DNA of 64,000 bases. Source: Bordetella sp. LUAb4 (lineage in GTDB: Bacteria; Pseudomonadota; Gammaproteobacteria; Burkholderiales; Burkholderiaceae_B). The position numbers were made by a program, and so were the translations under genes. How positions within the stretch are numbered: the first letter of the stretch is position 1; each line of letters opens with the position of its first letter. Below the pieces are notes generated by a model that had not been told where the DNA came from, did no database searches, and worked only from the letters and a program-made list of their open reading frames with translations. The DNA is taken from positions 744,001-808,000 of the forward strand of contig NZ_JAHPZX010000002.1 of NCBI RefSeq assembly GCF_021325795.1, given 5' to 3'. Below, piece by piece: positions 44,323-53,077 of this stretch.

Positions 44323-45636
44323 TTACCGTCCGACGACGATCTCGACTCGCCGGTTCTGCGCCCGCCCCTGTGCGGTGTTGTTGTCACCGACCGGGTCGGT
44401 TTCACCTTTTCCTACCGCCTCCAGGCGGTTCGACGGCACGCCGGCGGACTGCAGGATCTGCATGACCTTGTTCGCCCGTTCCTGCGACAGCGCCAGATTC
44501 GATGGGAAATATCGGCTGCGGATCGGTATGTTGTCGGTGTGCCCGATGATGGTTACCTTGCCAGGAACCTTGATGATCTCGCTGGCGATTTTCGCGATCA
44601 AGGGATCTATCGACGCGTGCACCGTGGCGCCGCCGGATTGGAACATCGTATCGCCACGGAAGGTCACCGCGCTGTGTTGCGCGTCCTCGTCGACGCTTAG
44701 CATGCCGGCAGCGATCTGGTCCTTGAGCAGTTGCTTCAGGTGCAACGCCGGCGCTGCGGCGGGCGCGGGCGTCGCGGAGGCAGCCGGTACTAATTGGCTG
44801 ATCTCGGCGATCTGCCGTTGCAGCACCGAAGTACGCGTGACCAGCTCATACTTGAACCAGCCGAACAGGCCTAGCGCTGTCAGTGACAGCAAGGTTGCCG
44901 TCATCCACACGGGAATCGAGTAGAAGCATGGGCGCCTGCTCCTGGCTTCGGACTGCCAGCGAGCGGACAACGCCAGGGGGACAGCGTCCCTTTGCGACGC
45001 TATTTCGTTGAAGATACGTTCTCGAATCGCGTCGTGCCGGCGTTTGCCGCCGTTCCCGTGGCGGTAGCGGCCCTCGAACCCCAGGCTGAGGATACGATAG
45101 ATGACTTCCAGCAGATTCAGATGTTCGCGTGCGTCTTCGAGAAGTCGACCGATTATCAAATAGACCTTTTCGCCGCCGTCCCGGTCTTCGTGGAATGTCG
45201 TCGCCAGACCGTTGCTGTTCCATTCGATCCCGGCGTGGCTGCCTTTGCCCCAATCGGTTTGCATGGCGGCTTCGTCGAGCGCTGTGCATAGGCAATACCG
45301 GGCGCCTATCATGTGGTCGCGTCGTATATTGGCTTGCTCGCACAGTCTTTCGAAAGTGCGCAGTTCCTGTTCCAGGATCATGCGCAAGGACGCGGCGGCG
45401 TTTCTCGATGGCAGTGTCTCTGGCATGTCAGCCTGAGCGCGCAGCAAGACGCGGGAGGCTTCGAGCAGAGAATTCGCTGCATTCTTGACCAGGGCCAGCC
45501 GGTCTTCGAAGGCCTCTGGAGGTGCAATATCCTGGGCCGCAGCAGCCTCGGATTTACCGTTTACCGCGTCTATCAAGGCGGGCGGGGTATGGCCGGATGC
45601 ATACATATCGGCCATGGGGTTCTTTGACGCCGGCAT
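44323..45636 (-). CDS. tssL: T6SS TssL (DotU) with C-terminal OmpA domain, copy 2
   Basis: This second full-length TssL has 437 residues from ATG 45636. It has a DotU domain (ANSLLEASRVLLRAQ, MILEQELRTFERLCEQANI, GARYCLCTALDEAAM, LNLLEVIYRILSLGFEGRYRHG), one membrane helix (PVWMTATLLSLTALGLFGW), and an OmpA domain (VTIIGHTDNIPI, SQERANKVMQIL, AQNRRVEIVV). It lies between PAAR and tssM; the start codon is 2 bp after the PAAR stop, implying coupled translation. It is the better candidate for the canonical partner of TssM because it directly precedes it, but both copies look functional. Confidence 0.92.
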   Translation of the reverse strand: MPASKNPMADMYASGHTPPALIDAVNGKSEAAAAQDIAPPEAFEDRLALVKNAANSLLEASRVLLRAQADMPETLPSRNAAASLRMILEQELRTFERLCEQANIRRDHMIGARYCLCTALDEAAMQTDWGKGSHAGIEWNSNGLATTFHEDRDGGEKVYLIIGRLLEDAREHLNLLEVIYRILSLGFEGRYRHGNGGKRRHDAIRERIFNEIASQRDAVPLALSARWQSEARSRRPCFYSIPVWMTATLLSLTALGLFGWFKYELVTRTSVLQRQIAEISQLVPAASATPAPAAAPALHLKQLLKDQIAAGMLSVDEDAQHSAVTFRGDTMFQSGGATVHASIDPLIAKIASEIIKVPGKVTIIGHTDNIPIRSRYFPSNLALSQERANKVMQILQSAGVPSNRLEAVGKGETDPVGDNNTAQGRAQNRRVEIVVGR

Positions 45637-45638
45637 TG

Positions 45639-45920
45639 TTATCGCCCTGCCTTGGCGGTGGATGAAGAGATCAACCGGCAGCCGCATTCGGTTTGGTAGC
45701 CGTGCAGGGCTACGGGCCGACCGCCGACACTGATGGTCGGGTGTCCTTCGATGATCTTGTTGACGCCGTGTCGGCGGCCACCCGAGTATTTCTTTGGACA
45801 GTCGACCAGATCGTGCAGGCGGGCTATTGCTTGGCCTTTTATTTTGTGTGTATCGGAACCAGTAATGATTTGGCCGCCATGGTCAGTGGCGTCTCCGACG
45901 ACCGCGATGCTCGTGGACAT
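45639..45920 (-). CDS. PAAR-domain T6SS spike tip protein
   Basis: This 93-residue PAAR protein caps the VgrG spike with a metal-stabilised cone. The sequence shows the PAAR pattern with VVGDATDHGGQIITGSDTHKIKGQAIARLHDLVDCP, GVNKIIEGHPTISVGGRPVALHGYQTECGCRL, including the conserved His and Cys positions expected to bind zinc. There is no C-terminal toxin extension, so its cargo must be carried separately. It lies 22 bp after the phospholipase effector, which may load onto it with VgrG. Confidence 0.92.
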   Translation of the reverse strand: MSTSIAVVGDATDHGGQIITGSDTHKIKGQAIARLHDLVDCPKKYSGGRRHGVNKIIEGHPTISVGGRPVALHGYQTECGCRLISSSTAKAGR

Positions 45921-45942
45921 GATGATGGTGTGGATAGGTTGT

Positions 45943-48390
45943 TCAGAAATGCAGGGATTGCAGGCCGTCGAGATTGATGTTGTTGGTCGGCGGTAGAGGC
46001 AAGGACTCGGCGTACTTTCGCTGCGCTTCGAGCTGCTGGCGTTGAGGGGAGATGTAGTGGCTTAGATCCAGATCCTCGGCGTTCTCTCGCGCCCTGACAA
46101 CTGCCTGGAAATTGGCATTGAGACCTAGATCTCGCACACGGGTGTCATTTCCGACGAAGAAGGTCCGCCCCCACCCAAAGCCGCCGGGGGCGTATTCATG
46201 GAAGAAAGGCACCCGAAACCATGCACGACTGTCGTGCACGTAGTCGTCCATCAAGCGAATGGCGGCTTGGGAGAGATTGCGGACCGCTTGGTCGGAGGTG
46301 TTCTCGAGCAAGAAAGGAAGCATCTGGTCTCGCGGTGCGAGAACGAAGTCCTTGATCGGATCATAAGTATGCGTAAGGCTGTCGATTACGCTTCCAGCCT
46401 GCAACGGAAAACTGCTGTCCACCAGCCATACTTTCTTCGACCCCTGTCTCCGATGCGAGTTTAGATCTGCTCGATCGACAATCAGAAAGTGTCCGAAAGG
46501 CCTGTCTTCGAGATACCGGTCGAGCGGGTCTTGGGGTTTCTTTCCGGTGGGCGGAGTAGCTTGAATCCAGTACGCCCGCCATCTTGATCGTTGCTCCGGG
46601 CGCAAATAGGCCAGCAGAAGACGAAACTCCTCAGCAGCCTCGAGCAGATCGGTCTTGTCATTGACGGTAATGTCTTCTTCACCCTCGCCCGGACGACCCG
46701 ATCGGCCAGCCGCGGTGTCCAGAATCTCTTGGTCCGTTTTCTTGATTTTGCCAAGCAAGTCATCAACTTCCATTTCGTCTGACGACGTCCACAAAGGCAT
46801 TCCCAAGGGACCATACAATTGCGGACGGTTAGACAGCTCGGACTCAAGGCTACTTTTCTGGCGTTTGAGCTCATCGAGACGAGATGACGACGACGATGAG
46901 GGGGCGCTCGCAATGAGCGTTTCCAGTCCGTAGGACGTGAGGGGGTCCTCGGTCGCACTGTGGAAGAACGGCTGCGTCGTCAGGGACGTTTGAGAGTCCG
47001 CAGGATCCGCACGGAGCGTCCGCCACGCGAGGGATTGCGCCATACCGATTCGAAGGGCTGTCTCGACACTATCCAGCGGCTTCTGATTGACCGTGGAGAG
47101 CCAGTCGTTGAAAGCGCATATGAGAGAGGAGGAAACAGCGAAATCTCTAGGAGCATTCGTGACTTGATTGAGTTTGTCTCCGACGAGTAAGGGAACGCCG
47201 GCCCTCAACGCCTCGATATACATGTTGTGCAAGGCAATCTGGCTGAGCTTACTCCCCTCGCCGTCACGCGACTTTCCTTGTTCGCCCTGCTTGTATCCGC
47301 CGCCGACATCCGAATGCACGCCAGGGTAGGCAACCTCCAGCCTTTGCTTTTCACCGAGTAGATAGGCGTTATCCATCCGAATTGAGTCCAGAGGAAAACT
47401 CATCCGCTGCTCGTTCATCGAAATGAAATGGACGCACCTCCTTACCGGTGTTGGAACATCAAGCGCACCGTCCGCCGTCCACACCCAATGTCCATCGCAC
47501 ACGTCCATATGCGATAGTGCCGTGGCGCTGTCAGGAAAGCCGACTGAAGCAACGGTATCAAACAAGCCTAGAAAATTGACCTCATAGGGAATCGCCCCCG
47601 CGATCAAGCCATTCTGAGCCCAAGTATTGATAAGACGATTGACGAATACGCGCGCAGATGCCGCGCCACGCGAGAAACCAATAACGTTGACCCACACTTT
47701 TTCAATGGAGCGATTGAGCTTCCCCCCCGGACCGCTGTTCGCCCTCTGCCTCGTCGCCAATTCTCTGTGCAGGCTCGCCAGCTTAGCGTTGGACTTATAG
47801 CTGTTGTACAGCGCGGCAATTTCTTCGATGGATAGAACAGCGGCTCCAACCTGAGAGACAAGAGGAATCTCAGTCGCCCACATCGCAGCTGCGATTTCAA
47901 ATAGCGTGCCGTTGGACGAGACCACGTCTCTGTCCATTAGTGTGCATAGATCCCTAGCGTCATGTAGATGAAACAATGGAGAGCCAGTCAAGGCCAGATG
48001 CAAAGACTCCAAAAGCCGCGTGTAGCCCCAACCGACACGCATGCCAAAACCATGCGCGAACGCTTTTCCCATAGAAGTGAACTCATTTTCCCCGATTTCT
48101 GGGAAGGGGGTGCCAACACCAGGCATGTACCACCGGTAATGACCTATCGCCGGTGCATGGCTACATATATTGACCAACCGCGCGACGTTTGTGGTTGTGG
48201 GACTCATCCGATCGAGCGAATCCCAACTCATATTGTTGTTCGTTCCATCAAAGAAAAGATTGACGTGCAACGTCTGTGCGCAACGGGACGAATTTCCGGG
48301 CAGCGAACCTCTTCCCAGCTCTCGAGAATGCCTCCCTTCATTCAAACGCCCTTGTTCTGGAAATCTCTCGGGCCAACGAATCACGCTCAT
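45943..48390 (-). CDS. T6SS phospholipase effector, Tle1-like (DUF2235)
   Basis: This 815-residue predicted antibacterial lipase has the DUF2235 alpha/beta-hydrolase domain of Tle1 effectors. It has FFDGTNNNM near residue 47, the nucleophile elbow GFSRGAA with Ser240 (238-243), LGLFDTVASVG (Asp278), and YPGVHSDVGGGYKQG (His359), which together form the expected catalytic set. The C-terminal 400 residues are poorly conserved and may mediate delivery. There is no signal peptide. It overlaps an upstream DUF3304 gene by 4 bp and precedes PAAR, in the order of an effector-immunity cassette. The substrate, phospholipids of a neighbouring cell's membrane, is inferred from the family. Confidence 0.88.
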   Translation of the reverse strand: MSVIRWPERFPEQGRLNEGRHSRELGRGSLPGNSSRCAQTLHVNLFFDGTNNNMSWDSLDRMSPTTTNVARLVNICSHAPAIGHYRWYMPGVGTPFPEIGENEFTSMGKAFAHGFGMRVGWGYTRLLESLHLALTGSPLFHLHDARDLCTLMDRDVVSSNGTLFEIAAAMWATEIPLVSQVGAAVLSIEEIAALYNSYKSNAKLASLHRELATRQRANSGPGGKLNRSIEKVWVNVIGFSRGAASARVFVNRLINTWAQNGLIAGAIPYEVNFLGLFDTVASVGFPDSATALSHMDVCDGHWVWTADGALDVPTPVRRCVHFISMNEQRMSFPLDSIRMDNAYLLGEKQRLEVAYPGVHSDVGGGYKQGEQGKSRDGEGSKLSQIALHNMYIEALRAGVPLLVGDKLNQVTNAPRDFAVSSSLICAFNDWLSTVNQKPLDSVETALRIGMAQSLAWRTLRADPADSQTSLTTQPFFHSATEDPLTSYGLETLIASAPSSSSSSRLDELKRQKSSLESELSNRPQLYGPLGMPLWTSSDEMEVDDLLGKIKKTDQEILDTAAGRSGRPGEGEEDITVNDKTDLLEAAEEFRLLLAYLRPEQRSRWRAYWIQATPPTGKKPQDPLDRYLEDRPFGHFLIVDRADLNSHRRQGSKKVWLVDSSFPLQAGSVIDSLTHTYDPIKDFVLAPRDQMLPFLLENTSDQAVRNLSQAAIRLMDDYVHDSRAWFRVPFFHEYAPGGFGWGRTFFVGNDTRVRDLGLNANFQAVVRARENAEDLDLSHYISPQRQQLEAQRKYAESLPLPPTNNINLDGLQSLHF

Positions 48391-48956
48391 CGCATGTTCT
48401 CCAGATCCTTGTTCAGCACGGCGTCCAGTACGCCTTGTACGATGTAGGGATCGTCATCGGCGATCCGCGGGAACTCTCCCCTCTCGTCAACTACTTGCAC
48501 ACGGATACGGTCTCCTGGCAAGAAATGAACAAGAAATCCGGCTGTGTTTTTGCCGTATGGAGGCACCGCCGTCGTGGCTCTGTACCATTTTCCTAGCGTT
48601 TTCCCATCTAAAATTTTGTCGATGGTCCACGTCACCACGAGCCGCATCTCAGGACGCCAATGGGCTGGGATACCGATACAACACATCCCACCGCCTTCTG
48701 ATCGTTCTTCCCCGGGCTCCTTCGGGAGGAGATTCGGGCCACCTGTACCAAGTCGCTGACCTTCATTCCGAATGTGGACATCGCCGATGGCGTAATCGGT
48801 ATAGTTGAACCCGCGAACGTCTCCCAGACCGTCATCGTTTACTTTTGAGCAGCCACTCAAGGTCAGCGCTTGCCCTACGATGACCAGCACTGCCAAGATT
48901 TTTCGCACAAGGCGGCCTTTATCAACAAATTTTTCCGGCAGTCGTTTTCGGCTCAT
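48387..48956 (-). CDS. DUF3304 lipoprotein, candidate immunity protein
   Basis: This 189-residue protein has a lipoprotein signal (VRKILAVLVIVGQALTLSGC, lipidated Cys36) and a DUF3304 domain: GFNYTDYAIGDVHI, GPNLLPKEPGEERSEGGGMCCIGIPAHWRP and VHFLPGDRIRVQVVDERGEFPRI. A periplasmic lipoprotein is the right location to neutralise a phospholipase delivered to the periplasm, and its stop overlaps the effector start by 4 bp. The role as an immunity protein is inferred from this context. It is a paralogue of the preceding gene, which it overlaps by 4 bp. Confidence 0.8.
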   Translation of the reverse strand: MSRKRLPEKFVDKGRLVRKILAVLVIVGQALTLSGCSKVNDDGLGDVRGFNYTDYAIGDVHIRNEGQRLGTGGPNLLPKEPGEERSEGGGMCCIGIPAHWRPEMRLVVTWTIDKILDGKTLGKWYRATTAVPPYGKNTAGFLVHFLPGDRIRVQVVDERGEFPRIADDDPYIVQGVLDAVLNKDLENMR

Positions 48957-49522
48957 TGGTCGCTCTCTGCCTTCTTATTCGGCTCTGAGTCGAGGACGCC
49001 CTGCCTAACGAAGACGTCATCGTCAGGGATCCTGGGCATCACACCTCTTTCCGTAACTATCTGCACACGAATACGATCTTCCGTCAGAAAGTGCACCACG
49101 ACGCCGTATACCTCGTCGCCATAGTCGGGAACCATTACTGCTGCCCGAAACCGGTTCGGAACTGTCTTCCCGTCAACTACCTTGTCGGATACCCAGTCCA
49201 CAGTTACCTTCCTTTCGGGGTCGTAATCGGCAGGGATGCGGACGCAACACTTCCCGCCGCTCTCCGCTCGCAGCTCGCCCACCTCTTTCGGAAACACGTT
49301 CGGCCCCACAAACGGCTTCTTTTGACCATCGAATCTGATCCAGAATGACGGGATGTAGTAGTTGGTGTAGTTGATACCGCTCACATATCCAGGATTGCTT
49401 CCGATCCGATCCGAGTAACTATGCAGCGTCAGCATCAGGCCACCCAGGATCAAGGCGCCAAGGCCTAGCCAGACAGGCCGACCTTTCTTTTTAATTGGTC
49501 CAAACCAATTTCTTGCGTTCAT
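48953..49522 (-). CDS. DUF3304 membrane-anchored protein, second candidate immunity protein
   Basis: This 189-residue paralogue of the lipoprotein below has the same core pattern: GINYTNYYIPSFWIRFDGQ, GPNVFPKEVGELRAESGGKCCVRIPADYDPE and VHFLTEDRIRVQIVTERGVMPRIPDDD. In place of a lipobox it has one N-terminal transmembrane helix (VWLGLGALILGGLMLTLHS, about 17-35), so it should stay in the inner membrane. The pair may protect different membranes or cover different effector variants. It lies 50 bp after the DUF4123 gene. Confidence 0.8.
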   Translation of the reverse strand: MNARNWFGPIKKKGRPVWLGLGALILGGLMLTLHSYSDRIGSNPGYVSGINYTNYYIPSFWIRFDGQKKPFVGPNVFPKEVGELRAESGGKCCVRIPADYDPERKVTVDWVSDKVVDGKTVPNRFRAAVMVPDYGDEVYGVVVHFLTEDRIRVQIVTERGVMPRIPDDDVFVRQGVLDSEPNKKAESDQ

Positions 49523-49572
49523 TTTTTACGCTCCACTTTTTCCTGCCCTTGTGCTCTCGACGGCTCATTGAA

Positions 49573-50418
49573 TTAAGCTGCGGAAATCGCCTTTGCTTCG
49601 TCCCAGACAGACTCCGGGATCGAGTAGAGCTCGGGTGCGAGAAGCACACCCTGCCGGACACTTGAGAGGATCGCCGACCGAATCTCGTCATGCTGGTAGA
49701 AATGTTCGCCCCGCATATACGACATCGAACAGAATGTCTTCCGACTAGCCTCCGGACTCAATCCGAATGCAACGGCACGGTCGTAGCGGCGCCGAAAATC
49801 CAGATACCTATCTGCATAAGGTTCCTCGGCAGTTATCGTCTCTTGATCGCACAGTTCACTCAGAATTCGATGCGGCTCATCAAACCGCTCCAGATCGTCC
49901 AGCTGTGCCTGACTGAGCGAGAGTGGCAGCTTTGCTGGCGCCGGTGTCTCATTACCGCAATCAAGCGGAACCTCCTGCCAAGTTTGATGGCAGCCTCGAT
50001 AGACCCACTTCGTCACTGGCCGAACGAGCGTCGCGTACCACTGCACATCCAGTACCGTGAGAATCGACGGAAGCGAGCGTGGGTCGTAAAAGCGCAGCAG
50101 CACCTCGATACCTTCGCCGATATCCGCGAAGAGAAAACGCTGCAGATGCCTCTGCAACGCATCGATAGCCAGTGCACTGCGCAGTACGGAAAAACACGGT
50201 CGGTGCAGATCCACTAGATCGATCTGTGCAACCCATTCCTTGCTCAGATCATCGATCGCAAAAAGAATGGGGCCGCTATCCCCAGCTTCCCTCTCAGGAA
50301 AGCCCTCAAAGAGGAAGCACACCTCGGAGGAATGCTTCCGGACCAAATCAGCCAAGCCCTTCGGATATTGGGCACCATCGAGCAATCCGAAAAGCCTCTC
50401 CGTTTCAGACGTGTTCAT
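49573..50418 (-). CDS. DUF4123 T6SS effector adaptor/chaperone
   Basis: This 281-residue protein carries the DUF4123 domain of T6SS effector chaperones (Tap/TEC), which load a specific effector onto VgrG. The recognisable core is RLFGLLDGAQYP, GPILFAIDDLSKEWVAQIDL, FSVLRSALAIDALQRHLQRFLFADIGEGIEVLLRFYDPRSLPSIL. It sits between vgrG (47 bp upstream) and the effector cassette, as expected. ATG 50418 gives MNTSETERLF; an in-frame ATG 27 bp upstream is possible. Confidence 0.9.
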   Translation of the reverse strand: MNTSETERLFGLLDGAQYPKGLADLVRKHSSEVCFLFEGFPEREAGDSGPILFAIDDLSKEWVAQIDLVDLHRPCFSVLRSALAIDALQRHLQRFLFADIGEGIEVLLRFYDPRSLPSILTVLDVQWYATLVRPVTKWVYRGCHQTWQEVPLDCGNETPAPAKLPLSLSQAQLDDLERFDEPHRILSELCDQETITAEEPYADRYLDFRRRYDRAVAFGLSPEASRKTFCSMSYMRGEHFYQHDEIRSAILSSVRQGVLLAPELYSIPESVWDEAKAISAA

Positions 50419-50465
50419 CGCGGCACCTTCCCCAGTTTCTTGCACTCATTCATCACATCTCCCCC

Positions 50466-53039
50466 TCAAAGCCTTGGCACGACGGACGAACCGCGCTTCG
50501 CCGCATTGAGCAGACACTCCACACACACCTTGGGAACCTGCAGCTCCACCGGGATTTCATGCGCCCCGGGGAAGAAGTGTGTTGACGCATGAGCGACCCA
50601 GGTTCCAGTGGTGCCACTTTTAATGCTGCCCGCCTCAAGTTCGATATAGCTACCGCCACCGTTCAAGACCAGCTTCCTCTTGGCATTGATGTGGATCGCT
50701 TCGCTAGTGACATTGACTTCAAGCTCCGCCAGCAGATTGATCGCTCTCTTCAACGCCTGAATATCGATGTCGTTGTCCGCCGCGATGGCTTTCATTCCGC
50801 CATTGACCGCGAATAGACGCACTGCATTCTGGGCACTGGCAATAAAGTCGCCGTCCGCTGACGCGGCGATATGCTGGCCGCTCGTAAGCGCTATGTGTTG
50901 CCCGCTTGCTATATGCGTGGTCGCCGGCGTCGTAGTCTGGATTCCCGCCGCGCCTGCGATGACGATGTGCGGCTCAGCCAACTCCGGGAATACACCGTCG
51001 CCGGGACCGCCACTAGCACCTACACCAGTACCGCCTCCATTAGCGCCACCATCAGCACCGCGTATCGCAGCGTTCTGCCCACTCAACGCCTTGGCGACAT
51101 CCTCCTGGTGCTTCCCCGCCTCCTGCGCCGTCGCCTGCTGCGCAAGCCCCGCGATCACGGACTGCCGTCGCTCGGACGCTTCCAATCGCGCGACGGTTTC
51201 GCCCAGATCGGTCAAATGGGCGCGCGCATTCTGCCGTGCTTCCGTGGTCAGCAACATCCCCCGGCCAGCACGAAATACACCATGGCCGTCGGTGCGCAAT
51301 TCCGCCCCGGTACCACGTTCATCCTGCCGCCCCGAGTTGCCGGAAATCCGCGTGATATGACCAAGATTGAGTTGCGAGCTGGCCTCGTCGCTGGACAGAT
51401 GCGCCTGGATCTTGCCCTTTGTATCGTCGAAGGCGAGCGTATTCGCGCGTCTGGCGCCGAATTCCCGGCTACGGTAGCCGGCCAACGCCTGGTTCTTCGG
51501 CAGTTCGAACGGCGGCATATTGAAGGCATTGGTCGCGCTGCCCACGATCACCGGCAGATCCGGGTCACCATTGACGAACGCCACTTCGACCTCCTGCCCG
51601 CGCCGCGGCAGAAACACGCCACCAAATTGATTCCCCCGCCAACCACCCGCGATGCGAACCCAGCAACTGGACTTCTCATCGTTGTTGCCCAGCCTATCCC
51701 ACAAGAACTGCAACTTCACCCGGCCATAGGCATCAGTCCAGATTTCCTGATTCTCCGGACACGTGACAACGGCATATTCGACACCCGTGATCCGCGGCTT
51801 CGCAATGGTGCGCGGCAAACGCAGCGGCTCCGTACTCGGCTGCAACGTGAACTCGGCCACGCAGTGGTATCTCTGGCCAGAACCCGACGACTCACCGACC
51901 TCCTCGATCGTCAGCTTGCTGGCGATAACCGCGTACTCACGATTGGCAACGTCCCGAGGATGGTCGGACAATACAAAGGTCTGGCCCGCGACCATGCCGC
52001 GGAGATTGCCCTTGCCATGGGCTCTGAGCCCTTGGCAGCGATATGCCTGCATTTGCACCAGGGTGAGATACTCAGCCTCCGTGCGCGGGTCATTGTGCTC
52101 GCCGGCAAGGCCCGCGGCGCCCGCTTGAGGCTGCGCGTGATCCCCCCAAGCGTAATGTTCCTGATGCGATAACCCTGTATCGCGCGGCCCTTCACGCACG
52201 ACCTCCAGGTCCGCGCGCGGCAGTGTGTAGTCATAATCAATGGCCCTGACCGCACCTGTGGTCAGGCCATGAGCGATAGATAGCTCCTCGATGTGCTCCT
52301 CGTCGAGACGCCGGCCTATGGGCGGTTCATAGCGGACCGCCGCATACGCTTCCGACTGCGGCTTGAGCGCACCCATCGAATCGCTCAGGATCAAACGGTG
52401 CCTGCCGTCGCTGTGCTCGAAGAAATAGAATATCCCCCACTCTTCCCACAGCCTTTGCAAAAACGTCCAGTCGCTCTCGAAATGCTGCCGCTGTATATCC
52501 CGTTTTGGCCAGGCTTTGTTCGGACGCGGCAGCGTGATTCGCTTATCGACCGGGAAAGGATACGCAGCCAACACGGCATCGCTGATGTCGATCACCGACA
52601 TATCCTGGAAGACCCGGCAGTCGCAATTCCTCGTCGCGAGCCAAAGCCAAGGGCGCAGCGTGAGTACATATACGATGCACCGCCCATCTTCGCGAAGGAT
52701 GCTCGCGTCGCTGACAATACCGGTGATCTCCCGGACGCCAGCACCGACATTCGGGATTCCTGAGACACCAGCCAAGCCAGGCGCAACGCTGCCTTTTCCC
52801 TCCAATTCGATCGTCACCGTCACTTCCGTGCCGACCAGCTTGTCGAGATCGACATTCGCCGCAAGGCTTGGAGAGAAAGCCAGTGCGTCCGGCGTCTTCA
52901 GCTCGAGCGTGTATTCGAACAACTCGCCCACCGTCTCGCCGCCCGCCAGCCTCACCGGGGTAAGGATGGGACTGCCGCCGTACATCGGCAGGGCCACGCC
53001 CGCCACGGACAGCGTTCGCTGCGCCTCAAACAAAGCCAT
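50466..53039 (-). CDS. vgrG: T6SS spike protein VgrG (TssI)
   Basis: VgrG forms the trimeric spike at the tip of the Hcp tube. The 857-residue protein has gp27-like base domains (residues 1 to about 390: PRRTIAKP, ESDWTFLQRLWEEWGIFYFFEHSDGRH), a gp5-like OB-fold (DAYGRVKLQFLWDRLG, SCWVRIAGGWRG, GVFLPRRGQEVEVAFVNGDPDLP), then a C-terminal DUF2345 beta-helix extension. A Gly-rich insert (GADGGANGGGTGVGASGG) breaks the extension. The last 20 residues contain CVEC and no toxin domain is evident. ATG 53039 follows GGAGGTGCAGGA. Confidence 0.94.
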   Translation of the reverse strand: MALFEAQRTLSVAGVALPMYGGSPILTPVRLAGGETVGELFEYTLELKTPDALAFSPSLAANVDLDKLVGTEVTVTIELEGKGSVAPGLAGVSGIPNVGAGVREITGIVSDASILREDGRCIVYVLTLRPWLWLATRNCDCRVFQDMSVIDISDAVLAAYPFPVDKRITLPRPNKAWPKRDIQRQHFESDWTFLQRLWEEWGIFYFFEHSDGRHRLILSDSMGALKPQSEAYAAVRYEPPIGRRLDEEHIEELSIAHGLTTGAVRAIDYDYTLPRADLEVVREGPRDTGLSHQEHYAWGDHAQPQAGAAGLAGEHNDPRTEAEYLTLVQMQAYRCQGLRAHGKGNLRGMVAGQTFVLSDHPRDVANREYAVIASKLTIEEVGESSGSGQRYHCVAEFTLQPSTEPLRLPRTIAKPRITGVEYAVVTCPENQEIWTDAYGRVKLQFLWDRLGNNDEKSSCWVRIAGGWRGNQFGGVFLPRRGQEVEVAFVNGDPDLPVIVGSATNAFNMPPFELPKNQALAGYRSREFGARRANTLAFDDTKGKIQAHLSSDEASSQLNLGHITRISGNSGRQDERGTGAELRTDGHGVFRAGRGMLLTTEARQNARAHLTDLGETVARLEASERRQSVIAGLAQQATAQEAGKHQEDVAKALSGQNAAIRGADGGANGGGTGVGASGGPGDGVFPELAEPHIVIAGAAGIQTTTPATTHIASGQHIALTSGQHIAASADGDFIASAQNAVRLFAVNGGMKAIAADNDIDIQALKRAINLLAELEVNVTSEAIHINAKRKLVLNGGGSYIELEAGSIKSGTTGTWVAHASTHFFPGAHEIPVELQVPKVCVECLLNAAKRGSSVVPRL

Positions 53040-53077
53040 TCCTGCACCTCCCTCGAACAATTCAAACTGCGCGTCGG

